Notes under the pieces: generated by a model
Database searches by the model: none
What the model saw: the letters and a program-made list of their open reading frames with translations, nothing else
Told to the model about the DNA's origin: nothing
Assembly (NCBI GenBank): GCA_963706905.1
Contig: CAVPNY010000002.1
Span: forward strand, 1 to 64,000
Reading direction: 5' to 3'
DNA from: CAVPNY01 sp963706905
Lineage (GTDB): Bacteria; Chloroflexota; Anaerolineae; Anaerolineales; UBA4823
Length of the DNA: 64,000 nt
Position numbers and translations under genes: made by a program
Shown: one piece after another, positions 25,921 to 34,861 of the stretch
Numbering within the stretch: position 1 is the first letter of the stretch
Layout of the letters: every line of letters begins with the position of its first letter

Positions 25921-27840
25921 TGAAACGCGTATATATTATTGTCTCTTTGGTCATGGTGATGGGCCTGGTGCTTGGAGCTTGCGCCCCAGCCGCGACTCAG
26001 GCGCCCGTCGTTGAGACCGTCATCCAGACCGTCAAGGAGACCCAAATCGTCAAGGAAACCCAGATAATCGTCGAAACTGTTGAAGTTCCAGCAGCAACTG
26101 TGCCACCAGAGGAACAGCTTCCCCGCAACGAAACGCTGTACTTCAATGGGCAACAGTGGAATGCGGTTGTTGGCTGGAATCCATACTCTTCGAGCATGAA
26201 TAATGCCATGGCGATCGCCCAGCAGGATAATGCCCGCGTGATCATGTTCGAAACCCCGTACCTGTACAATATGCTCGACGGCCAGGTGTATCCGCTGCTG
26301 GCGGATGGTCCTTATATCTGGAATGATGCGCAAACCGAGATCACCTTCAAGCTCAACCCAGCCGCAAAGTGGAGCGATGGCACCCCGCTAACTGCTGATG
26401 ATGTAGCTTATACCTGGGCTACCAACCTCAAGTACTCGACCAATGCGGGCAACAACTACAAAGACTTCATCGACACCATCGAAGCGGTTGATGCCCAGAC
26501 AGTGTTGGTCAAGGCCAAGCTAGACGCGGACGGCAAAGCAGTCAATCCTCTTCAGGTCCCTGCCTACTTGAAGTGGCAACTATGTCATCCAGAAAGCCTG
26601 GACCCAGACATTAGAAGAGCGCACCGGCGGCGATGCGACTGCATTTTTAGCCGATCCCGCTGAAGATGTCGTCTACTCCGGCCCCTATCACAAGTTCTTC
26701 GCGGACGATGCGAAGGTGATCTACGTCCGGGATGACAACTATTGGGGCCAGGATGCCTCCATGTGGGGCAAGCTGCCTACACCGAAGTACCTGGCGCATG
26801 CAATGTTCAAGGATAACGCGGCCGGCTCGGTGGCTCTGGCACAGGGGGAAGTGGATATCAGCCAGCAGTTTAACTCCAATATACAGGTATTGTGGCTCAA
26901 CTACGGGCTGCCTGTCTCTACCTACCTGCCAGAAGCTCCGTACGGCATTGGCGCCAGCCTCCCGACGGCCTTCTACAACCTGAAGTCCAACGGTTTGGAT
27001 CAGGTTGCGATCCGCAAAGCGATCGCCATTGCGGTGGATTATCCCACCATCATTGCCAACGCCATGACCAACCAGTCGGCTACCTTTGAGCAGGTGCCGC
27101 GCTCCCTGATGAACCCGACCCCCGGTGAGCAAGCCATGTACGACCAGGCCGCCGTGGCGGACCTGCAGTGGGCCGGCAATGACATCGAAGGCGCCATAAA
27201 ACTCCTGGATGATGCTGGGGTCGTGGATACCAATGGGGATGGCAATCGCGAATACAATGGCGAGGAACTTCATTACATCGCGACCTGCCCCAACGGCTGG
27301 TCTGACTGGCAGGCGGCGATCGAAGTGGTGGCTGCCGCCGGGAAAAAGATCGGGATTGACATCACCACCAACTATCCTGAATGGGGCGTGTACCAGACGG
27401 TCGTCACCAAATCGGATACGCCTCTGCCTGAAGGCTATGACATCTTCATGATGTGGAGTGACGGTGCCGGCCCGACCCAGCCCTGGGGACGCATCCGCCA
27501 CCTGTTGAGCTCTGAATTCGTTGGTCAGGTGGTCAACTGGAGTGGCAACTGGGGCCAGTACAGCAACCCGGCGGTCGATGAATTGATCAAAGCCATCCCT
27601 GCAGAGACCGACCCCGCCAAGCTGAAGGAAATGTACACCGAACTGGTCAAGATCTACCTGACCGATGTGCCCTCCTTCACGCTCATGTACCGCCCACAAT
27701 CGTTCCATGCAGTGAACGAGAGTGTTTGGACCGGCTTCCCGAACGCGGAGGATGGCAGCGATCCGCCGGTACCGCCACTGGACTGCACTGACGGTTGGAG
27801 TATTGCATGTCTGTATAACCTCACGCTGGTTAACCCATAA
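25921..27840 (+). CDS. extracellular solute-binding lipoprotein, family 5 (Opp/Dpp type), one frame break
   Basis: Starts at ATG 25921, with AAGGAG upstream. The lipobox is GLVLGAC, followed by a repetitive linker (TVIQTVKETQIVKETQIIVE) typical of Chloroflexota binding proteins. The SBP_bac_5 domain shows FKLNPAAKWSDGTPLTADDVAYTW, ASLPTAFYNLKSNGLDQVAIRKA and the C-terminal PSFTLMYRPQS. Near 26575 the frame shifts by one base: LKWQLC should continue as GNYVIQKAWTQTLEERTGG. Members bind peptides or, in some bacteria, beta-oligosaccharides. The neighbouring glycosidases favour a gluco- or manno-oligosaccharide ligand. Confidence 0.82.
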
Positions 27841-27857
27841 CCAATTCAGCAACGAAA

Positions 27858-27974
27858 CAGCCATGTTCCGCGAACCAGGGGACATGGCTGTAAGTTCTAA
27901 TTAACGTCAGTACAGGATAATGAGAATGTAAGGAAAGTGTTGTGGGTTGGGCAGCTTTGCTGCCCAACCCACAA
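27858..27974 (+). promoter_or_regulatory. two strong intercistronic hairpins between binding-protein and permease genes
   Basis: The first stem pairs CAGCCATGTTCC (27858-27869) with GGGGACATGGCTG (27878-27890). The second is a perfect 16-base stem, TTGTGGGTTGGGCAGC (27940-27955) with GCTGCCCAACCCACAA (27959-27974), loop TTT. No T-tract follows. Such structures commonly protect the 3' end of the binding-protein message and lower expression of the membrane genes behind it. Confidence 0.65.
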
Positions 27975-28018
27975 TAGAAGTTCATATTATCCAGATCGGA
28001 TTGTGAGGAGGTGCCGGG

Positions 28019-29023
28019 TTGAAAGGGTACGCCAGGTATTTCGGTAAGAAAATGGTATGGTTCGGTATTACATTCATTGCCGCCTTCCTGTTGAATTTTA
28101 TCTTACCCCGCCTGATGCCGGGCGATCCGGTAGCAGCCATCACTGCCAGGATGGCTCAAGGCCAAACCAATGCGGCCGGGGTCGAAGCGATTTACCGGCA
28201 ATACACGGAACTGTTTGGCACCAACAAATCCATGCTCGAACAATTCATTATTTATGTAAAAAACGTGATCAATGGCGATTTTGGTTTCTCATTCAGCCAG
28301 TATCCTCGGACAGTTGCAAGTGTGCTGAGTGTTTCCGTCTGGTGGACAGTGATCCTGCAGCTACCGGCGATCATTGTTGGTTGGCTGATCGGGAACGTGC
28401 TCGGCGCATTAGCCGCTTATCGCAGAGGGGGCTACGATAAAGCCGTCATGCCGCTCAGTATCTTTGTCAGTGGTTTACCAGCATTTGGCATGGCAATCAT
28501 CTTGCTGGTTATTTTTGGCGTCCGATTAAAATGGCTCCCCACCTCGGGTGGATATGGGTTCGACATGATTCCTAACTGGAGCTGGGCATTTATCCGGTCC
28601 GTGATCCTCCATTATATATTGCCATTCTTCTCGATCGTCTTGATCGTCATCGGCGGTCAGGCGATCGGTATGCGCTCTATGTCTATCTATGAGCTGAATG
28701 CGGACTATGTCAAATACAGCCGTTTCATGGGCATCAAAGACAACAAGATCATCCGCTATGTATTTCGCAATGCCATGCTTCCGCAGGTCACCGGTCTGGC
28801 GTTAGCCATCGGTACCATGGTGGGCGGCGCGCTGGTGGCGGAGATCGTTTTCAGTTATCCGGGGCTGGGTACAACGCTTCTAAGCGGTATCCTGGGCCAG
28901 GATTATCCGCTGATCTCAGCCACCGCCTTGATCATCACCTTGATGACGCTGATCGCCACTCTTGCCCTCGAAATTTTATACGGGTTCATTGACCCGCGCA
29001 TTAAAGCCGCCCAGTCTGATTAG
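28019..29023 (+). CDS. ABC transporter permease, DppB/OppB type
   Basis: A 334-residue inner-membrane subunit. It starts at TTG 28019, eight bases after AGGAGG. The first helix (MVWFGITFIAAFLLNFILPR) leads to LMPGDPVAAI, the family hallmark. The binding-protein-dependent permease core follows (GIKDNKIIRYVFRNAMLPQV, EIVFSYPGLGTTLL). Six transmembrane helices are expected. It is first of four contiguous membrane and ATPase genes. The transported sugar or peptide is inferred only from context. Confidence 0.9.
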   Translation: MKGYARYFGKKMVWFGITFIAAFLLNFILPRLMPGDPVAAITARMAQGQTNAAGVEAIYRQYTELFGTNKSMLEQFIIYVKNVINGDFGFSFSQYPRTVASVLSVSVWWTVILQLPAIIVGWLIGNVLGALAAYRRGGYDKAVMPLSIFVSGLPAFGMAIILLVIFGVRLKWLPTSGGYGFDMIPNWSWAFIRSVILHYILPFFSIVLIVIGGQAIGMRSMSIYELNADYVKYSRFMGIKDNKIIRYVFRNAMLPQVTGLALAIGTMVGGALVAEIVFSYPGLGTTLLSGILGQDYPLISATALIITLMTLIATLALEILYGFIDPRIKAAQSD

Positions 29024-29034
29024 GAGAGGCCGTA

Positions 29035-30285
29035 ATGAAGCATACCCTCCAACAGGTTTTTCACTCCGGCAAATTTGTGGTTGGTTTTATTATATTTACG
29101 TTTATCCTGCTGACGGTGATCGTGTATCCGCTTTTCGTAAAAGCTCCACCTTTAGCCATCCTCAGCCAGGGCACTTTCTTCCCACCCGGGATATATGTGA
29201 ACGTTTATGACAGCATCGGTTCCCAACCGTATACACTGATGCTGGATGATGCGACGGCCAAGCGGATTGCCAGCAAGCTGGGCGACCAGGAACGCCAGGA
29301 CATAAAGGATTGGCTCCTGGCATTTGGGATCCCTGAAAATGAGGTCGATATGGCCGATACCGAAAACCTCATGGATCAATGGGTGAACAATTATGATCCC
29401 AAGGTGCAATTACCCGGGATGACCTTTGCCAAGCAAAGATACTATCAAAGGCTGAATGCCTCGCTCGAAGGAATTCTGGCGACCGAGGGGGTGACCATAG
29501 CAACTCGTAATGCCGAAGCAGGTACTTTGGAGGAGACCGATACCGTCGCACAAACGGATTATGTGAATGTCACCGAGGTTCCGAATGTGCGCCTGTTGGT
29601 GCTTGGAACAGATAACTTTGGCCGGGATGTGATGACAGAGCTGGTTTCAGCCACGGGCACATCCCTGATGATTGGACTGGTGGCGGGGCTGATTGCCACC
29701 ACGATCGGTTTGGTCCTGGGGTTGCTGGCAGGCTATATGGGTGGGGTGGTGGATGATGTGATTATGTTCTTCACCAATCTCTTTACCGTGATCCCCACCA
29801 TTGTGTTGTTGATCTTGATTTCCTTTAGTATCGGGCAGGAAAACCGCGGCCCAGTGGTCATTGCGGTGGTAATCGGATTTACCGCCTGGGTATGGACCGC
29901 CAGGGCCGTGCGGGCGCAAGTGATTTCGCTGCGTAATCGCGACCATGTCAGTCTGTCAAAAATATCCGGGCACCCCATCGCCCGCATCATCTTCACAGAC
30001 ATCTTCCCTTACATCGCTTCGTATGTCATTATGGCGTTTATCCTGCAAGTTTCCTCGGCTATCCTGTACGAGGCCAGCTTGTCGATCCTTGGCCTGGGAC
30101 CGAAAACAACCGAAGTATTCACTTTGGGGTTGATGATGAACTGGGGGATGATCTACCAGGCGCATATACTTGGTAAATGGTGGGCGATCTTTCCTGTGAT
30201 CGTCATCATCGCTCTGGTCTCATTCTCGCTGAACCTGATGAATACAGGCCTCGACCAGGTCTACAATCCGGCATTGAGAGACTAG
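29035..30285 (+). CDS. ABC transporter permease, DppC/OppC type, with large extracytoplasmic insertion
   Basis: 416 residues, about 120 longer than usual. After helix 1 (FVVGFIIFTFILLTVIVYPL) comes a soluble segment of roughly 150 residues (NVYDSIGSQPYTLMLDDATA, GDQERQDIKDWLLAFGIPEN). The normal core resumes at VLGTDNFGRDVMTELVSATG and ends with SFSLNLMNTGLDQVYNPALR. The EAA-like loop is ARAVRAQVISLRNRDHV. The insert would face outside, next to the binding protein. The start is ATG 29035, with GGAGAGG upstream, 11 bases after the first permease. Confidence 0.88.
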   Translation: MKHTLQQVFHSGKFVVGFIIFTFILLTVIVYPLFVKAPPLAILSQGTFFPPGIYVNVYDSIGSQPYTLMLDDATAKRIASKLGDQERQDIKDWLLAFGIPENEVDMADTENLMDQWVNNYDPKVQLPGMTFAKQRYYQRLNASLEGILATEGVTIATRNAEAGTLEETDTVAQTDYVNVTEVPNVRLLVLGTDNFGRDVMTELVSATGTSLMIGLVAGLIATTIGLVLGLLAGYMGGVVDDVIMFFTNLFTVIPTIVLLILISFSIGQENRGPVVIAVVIGFTAWVWTARAVRAQVISLRNRDHVSLSKISGHPIARIIFTDIFPYIASYVIMAFILQVSSAILYEASLSILGLGPKTTEVFTLGLMMNWGMIYQAHILGKWWAIFPVIVIIALVSFSLNLMNTGLDQVYNPALRD

Positions 30286-31359
30286 GTGATTGAAATGCCA
30301 AAAGATTTAATGCTAGAGGGCACGGAACAAAAAAGAAAGAATGTAATCCTAGAGGTCAAAGAATTAACCACAAAATATGTCACCCGCTATAACGAAGATG
30401 TTTACGCGGTTGACCATGTATCTCTGAAGCTCGATGAAGGGAAATCGCTGGGAATTGCGGGTGAATCCGGCTGCGGAAAGTCGACCCTGGCGCTTAGCCT
30501 GATGGGGTATTACTTCGCCCCATTGCACTATACGAGTGGGGAGATTATCATCGATGGGCGTAATATTTCTGGGATGGACCCTGAAGAGGTGCGCAAATCG
30601 ATATTGGGGACGGAGATTGCCTATATCCCGCAATCGGCGATGAGCGCGCTTAACCCTACCCGGAAGATCTTCAACTTTATCGAGGATGTTCTGCAAGCCC
30701 ATGATTTTTACACCAACAAGAAAGAGGCTTATGAACGGGCCAGCGGATTGTTTGAGACCTTGGGGCTTCCGGCGAGTGTACTGGAAAAATACCCGGTTGA
30801 ACTTTCGGGCGGTATGAAGCAGCGCACGGTGATCGCGGTTTCGGTGATCCTGTTGCCAAAAGTGCTGATCGCTGATGAGCCTTCCTCTGCGCTGGATGTC
30901 ACTTCACAGAAGATGGTCATCAAGATGCTCAAGCAATTGCTGGAAACTGGTTTAATCAGTTCGATGATCTTCATCACGCATGAGCTCCCGCTGCTTTACA
31001 ACGTGACCGACGATATTATGGTCATGTACGCCGGGCAAATTATGGAGAAGGGCACGGCAAAAGAAACCGTGTTTGACCCCCTCCACCCATATGCTAAGGG
31101 CCTCATGGGCTCGATCATTGTGCCGGAAAGTGGTCTTCGGGATGTCAAATTGGCTGCCATACCCGGGGTACCGCCTAATCTCAAAAACCCACCTGCGGGC
31201 TGCCGGTTTGCCGAGCGTTGTAAGTATGCCCGGCTAGAATGCCCGGCAATTAAAGTGCCTCTTCGAAATATTGAACATGGCCGCGCTTACCGGTGTATCC
31301 TTTCGGAAAATGAATTGAGGGACGCTTATAAGAAGGAGGCTGATCAGCATGTCCGATGA
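30286..31359 (+). CDS. ABC transporter ATP-binding protein, DppD/OppD type
   Basis: A 357-residue ATPase energising the importer. Walker A is GESGCGKSTLA, the signature ELSGGMKQR, Walker B VLIADEPSSALD, and the H-loop ITHELPLL. The C-terminal oligopeptide/dipeptide extension with its CxxxxxxC cluster is present (AGCRFAERCKYARLECP), which in this class can bind an iron-sulfur cluster. GTG 30286 directly abuts the permease stop; ATG 30295 is an alternative. It overlaps the next ATPase gene by 11 bases. Confidence 0.9.
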   Translation: MIEMPKDLMLEGTEQKRKNVILEVKELTTKYVTRYNEDVYAVDHVSLKLDEGKSLGIAGESGCGKSTLALSLMGYYFAPLHYTSGEIIIDGRNISGMDPEEVRKSILGTEIAYIPQSAMSALNPTRKIFNFIEDVLQAHDFYTNKKEAYERASGLFETLGLPASVLEKYPVELSGGMKQRTVIAVSVILLPKVLIADEPSSALDVTSQKMVIKMLKQLLETGLISSMIFITHELPLLYNVTDDIMVMYAGQIMEKGTAKETVFDPLHPYAKGLMGSIIVPESGLRDVKLAAIPGVPPNLKNPPAGCRFAERCKYARLECPAIKVPLRNIEHGRAYRCILSENELRDAYKKEADQHVR

Positions 31360-32176
31360 AAAAAAATTAATCCTGAGCGCCACCGGACTTACCAAGGTAT
31401 TTGGGTTTGGTCGCACGAGAACACTGGCAGTTGATCATGTGGATCTCAATCTCTACGAGGGCGAAGTCGTCTCGATCGTGGGCGAATCGGGCAGCGGAAA
31501 GACCACTCTGGCGAAGCTGCTCTTGGGATTAATCAATATTACTGAGGGGGAGATTTACTTCGAAGGGAAAAAGCGCGATATCAGCACGCAGAAGAAGAGA
31601 CGGGAATACTGGAAAAATATTCAGGCGATCTTTCAGGATCCCTTCTCTTCATACAATACTTTTCATAAGGTGGATGCCGTGCTTTTAGATTGTATTCGGA
31701 TGCGCGGCGGTGGAAGGCTTCCGCAGGCGAAAAAAGTAGAGCTGATGGTCGAGGCGTGTAGCTTTGTCAACATGAAGTTCGAGGAAATGACCAACAAGTA
31801 TCCTTTTGAGCTTTCCGGCGGACAGATGCAGCGCTTAATGATTGCCCGCATCTTCCTGCTGAAACCGAAGATCCTGCTGGCTGATGAACCCACCTCGATG
31901 ATCGATGCTTGCAGCCGCGCAACCATCCTGGATATGCTGATGCAATTGCGTAACGAAATCGGGATGACGGTTATTTTTATCACCCATGATATTGGGCTGG
32001 CGTATTATGTGTCTGACTGCGTCTACATCATGGAACATGGAAAGATTGTTGAAAGTGGAACTGCTGATGAGGTGATCCTGCATCCGAAAGGGACTTACAC
32101 CCGACGCCTGATCAGTGATGTTCCAAAGATCCACGAAGAATGGGACCTCTCAACGGTTGAGTATTCCACTACTTGA
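31349..32176 (+). CDS. ABC transporter ATP-binding protein, DppF/OppF type
   Basis: A 275-residue second ATPase of the importer. Walker A is GESGSGKTTLAK, the Q-loop IFQDPFSSYN, the signature ELSGGQMQRLMIA, Walker B ILLADEPTSMID, the H-loop ITHDIGL. AAGGAGG lies before the ATG, inside the end of the upstream ATPase gene. It is shorter than some family members because it lacks the C-terminal oligopeptide extension. It overlaps the extended ORF of the beta-mannosidase by four bases, which ties transporter and glycosidases into one transcription unit. Confidence 0.9.
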   Translation: MSDEKKLILSATGLTKVFGFGRTRTLAVDHVDLNLYEGEVVSIVGESGSGKTTLAKLLLGLINITEGEIYFEGKKRDISTQKKRREYWKNIQAIFQDPFSSYNTFHKVDAVLLDCIRMRGGGRLPQAKKVELMVEACSFVNMKFEEMTNKYPFELSGGQMQRLMIARIFLLKPKILLADEPTSMIDACSRATILDMLMQLRNEIGMTVIFITHDIGLAYYVSDCVYIMEHGKIVESGTADEVILHPKGTYTRRLISDVPKIHEEWDLSTVEYSTT

Positions 32177-32274
32177 GTTTGGATTCAAGCAAAACAGCGG
32201 AATGCTCTGAATACTTCCCTGGACATTCCTTTTGTCCACGAACTAACATTGCAAATTCATCGGGAAAAAGCAGA

Positions 32275-34764
32275 ATGAAAAATCAATCTTTGGCGGGTGC
32301 CTGGGAATTTCGTCAGGCAGGCATGGAAGAGTGGTTACCTGCTAGCGTCCCCGGCGGTGTGCATACCGATTTATTGGCTTTGGGGTGCGTCCCCGATCCC
32401 TTTGTGAGTGATCACGAAAAGCGCGTTCAGTGGGTGGCTGAAGCAGATTGGGAATATCGCTATCAGTTTGACGCTGCGCCCGAAATAATACGCCAGCCAC
32501 ACATCTGGCTGGTCTGCAACGGGCTGGATACGCTGGCGACCGTAAGCTTGAATGGGAGCAGGTTGGGCTGCGCTGCAAATATGTTCCGGCAGTATCGCTG
32601 GGATGTGAAGTCGCTGATCAAGGCTAGCGAAAATGACCTGACCATCGCGTTTGACTCCCCTGTGCGCTTTGCCGCCGCGCAACAAGCCGTCCGCCAAATG
32701 CCGGGCGTTTCGCAGGCCATTCCAGGCGGGCCGTATTTACGCAAAGCACCTTGCCAATTTGGCTGGGATTGGGGGCCGCAGCTGCCTCCCATCGGCGTCT
32801 GGAAGGATATTCGGCTGGAAGGTTACAGTGAGGCACGCCTGGCTGAAGTTCATTTGCGCCAGGATCACAGCGGTGGAAAGGTGACCGTCGAGGCTCGCAT
32901 CGCTATCGAGCGCTGGGAAGAAATGCCGGTATCTGCGGTTATACGTGTCAAGACCCCGAATGGCGAGATCATTGAAAAAGAAGTTGCTGTACCAAAGCGC
33001 GACGATGTGATTATGAAAATGCCGATTCCCAATCCTGAGCTTTGGTGGCCTAATGGGTATGGCGACCAGCCTCTCTATGAGGTGGAAGTCTCCCTTATGG
33101 GCAAAGTACCTGCCGATGAAGGATCGCTGGACCAGCGCAGGTATCAGGTTGGGCTGCGTACGATTGAATTGCGTCAGAAACAGGATCAGTGGGGACGCTC
33201 ATTTGTCTTTGTAGTCAATGGCATTCCAATCTTGTGTAAAGGCTCAAATTGGATCCCGGCTGATTCCTTCCCCACCCGCATTACAGATGAATATCTGGAA
33301 AGTCTTATCCACTCGGCGGCACAGACACACCAAAATATGCTGCGCGTCTGGGGTGGTGGTTTTTATGAAGAAGAACGTTTTTACGATCTGTGCGATCGAT
33401 ACGGCATCCTGGTCTGGCAAGATTTTATCTTTTCGTGCAGCATTTATCCACTGGACGATCAAGACTTCCTTGATAACGTCCGGCAGGAAGTGGTTGAGAA
33501 CATCCGCCGCCTGCGCCATCGCGCCAGCCTGGCATTGTGGTGTGGAAATAACGAAATGGAAGAGGGTTGGGTAGCATGGCATTGGAATCGACCCGAGCTG
33601 CAGGATTTAAAAGCTGCTTACGATTATTTTTTCCACCACACACTGCCGGCATGGTGCCAGATCGAGGACCCGGATCATACCTATTGGCCCAGCTCTCCAT
33701 CCTCCGGTACGGCATTCGTAGATCCGAATGGCCAACGCCAGGGAGACGCCCACTATTGGGATGTCTGGCATGGGCGAAAACCCTTTACCTCTTATCGCGA
33801 TCAATACCCACGCTTCATGAGCGAGTTTGGCTTCCAGGCACTGCCGCCTCTGGCGACAATCCACACCTATGCAGACGAAGACGACTGGAATATGACATCC
33901 TATATTATGGAGCAGCACCAGAAGAATGCCAGCGGGAATTCTCTGATGGTTGGGCAAATGCTGGATACGTTCCGATTGCCCAAGGATTTTCCCAGCCTGG
34001 TATACCTGAGTATGGCGCTCCAGGCGGAAGGCATCCGCTATGGCGTGGAGCACTGGCGACGCCACCCGCATCGGGTCGCCGGAATCCTATACTGGCAGCT
34101 TAATGACTGCTGGCCGGTTGCCTCTTGGTCCAGTCTGGATTACTTCGGACGTTGGAAAGCGTTGCATTATGCTGCCCGCCGCTTCTATGCTCCTCTGATG
34201 CTCTCTATCGAGGATAGGCCGCCTGAACAGTCAGTGTATGTTTCCAATGACTGGCTCGAACCCTGGGAGGGAGCTGTGCATTGGTCGTTGGAAACGCTCG
34301 ATGGTAAGGTATTAACCTCAGGGCAGGCACCAGTCAAGGTGGCCCCGCAAGCATCGACCCTGGTATGCAACCTGGATTTTTCGGACCAAATCACGGATGG
34401 CAATCTCCGCAAGCTGGTTTTTATCGCTGAACTATGGCAGGGAGATCAGTTTATCACCCGTCAGATTGCTGCCTTCGCCCCGATCAAGCATTTATCCCTG
34501 ACCGATCCGGCTATTACTTTGGACATGCAGAGTCAGAATGGGGAATTAATTGTAGAACTGATTTCGCGCTCCCTGGCGCTGCTTGTGGAAGTATCTTTGA
34601 ACGGTGCTGATGTCGTCTTTAGCGACAATTACTTCAATCTGCCTTCCGGACGATCTTTTCAAATTTCGTGTCCTCTGCCAGTCGGATGGACATTAAGCAA
34701 GGCGCAAAAAGAAATATGCATTTGCTCCGTCCATGATTCTTATTCGCATCCTGCTCCCTCATGA
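32275..34764 (+). CDS. beta-mannosidase, glycoside hydrolase family 2
   Basis: 829 residues from ATG 32275 (MKNQSLAGAWEFRQ). It removes beta-1,4-mannose from non-reducing ends. The N-terminal sugar-binding and Ig-like domains are followed by the barrel. The acid/base glutamate is in LWCGNNEMEEGW and the nucleophile glutamate in RFMSEFGFQALPPLATI. Other typical blocks are GANWIPADSF-like SNWIPADSFPTRI and LRVWGGGFYEEERFYDLCDR. No signal peptide, so it acts in the cytoplasm on imported oligosaccharides. It follows the transporter genes on the same strand. Confidence 0.92.
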   Translation: MKNQSLAGAWEFRQAGMEEWLPASVPGGVHTDLLALGCVPDPFVSDHEKRVQWVAEADWEYRYQFDAAPEIIRQPHIWLVCNGLDTLATVSLNGSRLGCAANMFRQYRWDVKSLIKASENDLTIAFDSPVRFAAAQQAVRQMPGVSQAIPGGPYLRKAPCQFGWDWGPQLPPIGVWKDIRLEGYSEARLAEVHLRQDHSGGKVTVEARIAIERWEEMPVSAVIRVKTPNGEIIEKEVAVPKRDDVIMKMPIPNPELWWPNGYGDQPLYEVEVSLMGKVPADEGSLDQRRYQVGLRTIELRQKQDQWGRSFVFVVNGIPILCKGSNWIPADSFPTRITDEYLESLIHSAAQTHQNMLRVWGGGFYEEERFYDLCDRYGILVWQDFIFSCSIYPLDDQDFLDNVRQEVVENIRRLRHRASLALWCGNNEMEEGWVAWHWNRPELQDLKAAYDYFFHHTLPAWCQIEDPDHTYWPSSPSSGTAFVDPNGQRQGDAHYWDVWHGRKPFTSYRDQYPRFMSEFGFQALPPLATIHTYADEDDWNMTSYIMEQHQKNASGNSLMVGQMLDTFRLPKDFPSLVYLSMALQAEGIRYGVEHWRRHPHRVAGILYWQLNDCWPVASWSSLDYFGRWKALHYAARRFYAPLMLSIEDRPPEQSVYVSNDWLEPWEGAVHWSLETLDGKVLTSGQAPVKVAPQASTLVCNLDFSDQITDGNLRKLVFIAELWQGDQFITRQIAAFAPIKHLSLTDPAITLDMQSQNGELIVELISRSLALLVEVSLNGADVVFSDNYFNLPSGRSFQISCPLPVGWTLSKAQKEICICSVHDSYSHPAPS

Positions 34765-34861
34765 GCTCTTTGGATTGATATTTTATTCTCTTATACCTAC
34801 CAACACCGTTCTCAGAGTGTAATCTCTCATCTCTAGATGTGATCTTAGAAAGGATTGAGTT

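Noticed and set aside
26647..27885. Long open frame of about 412 codons on the minus strand
   Set aside because: It is antisense to the solute-binding protein, whose motifs and codon use are clear. The minus-strand translation has no family motif.
25921..32176. Calling the importer a dipeptide transporter
   Set aside because: The protein class covers both peptides and oligosaccharides. The glycosidase context favours sugars, so no dpp gene symbols are given.
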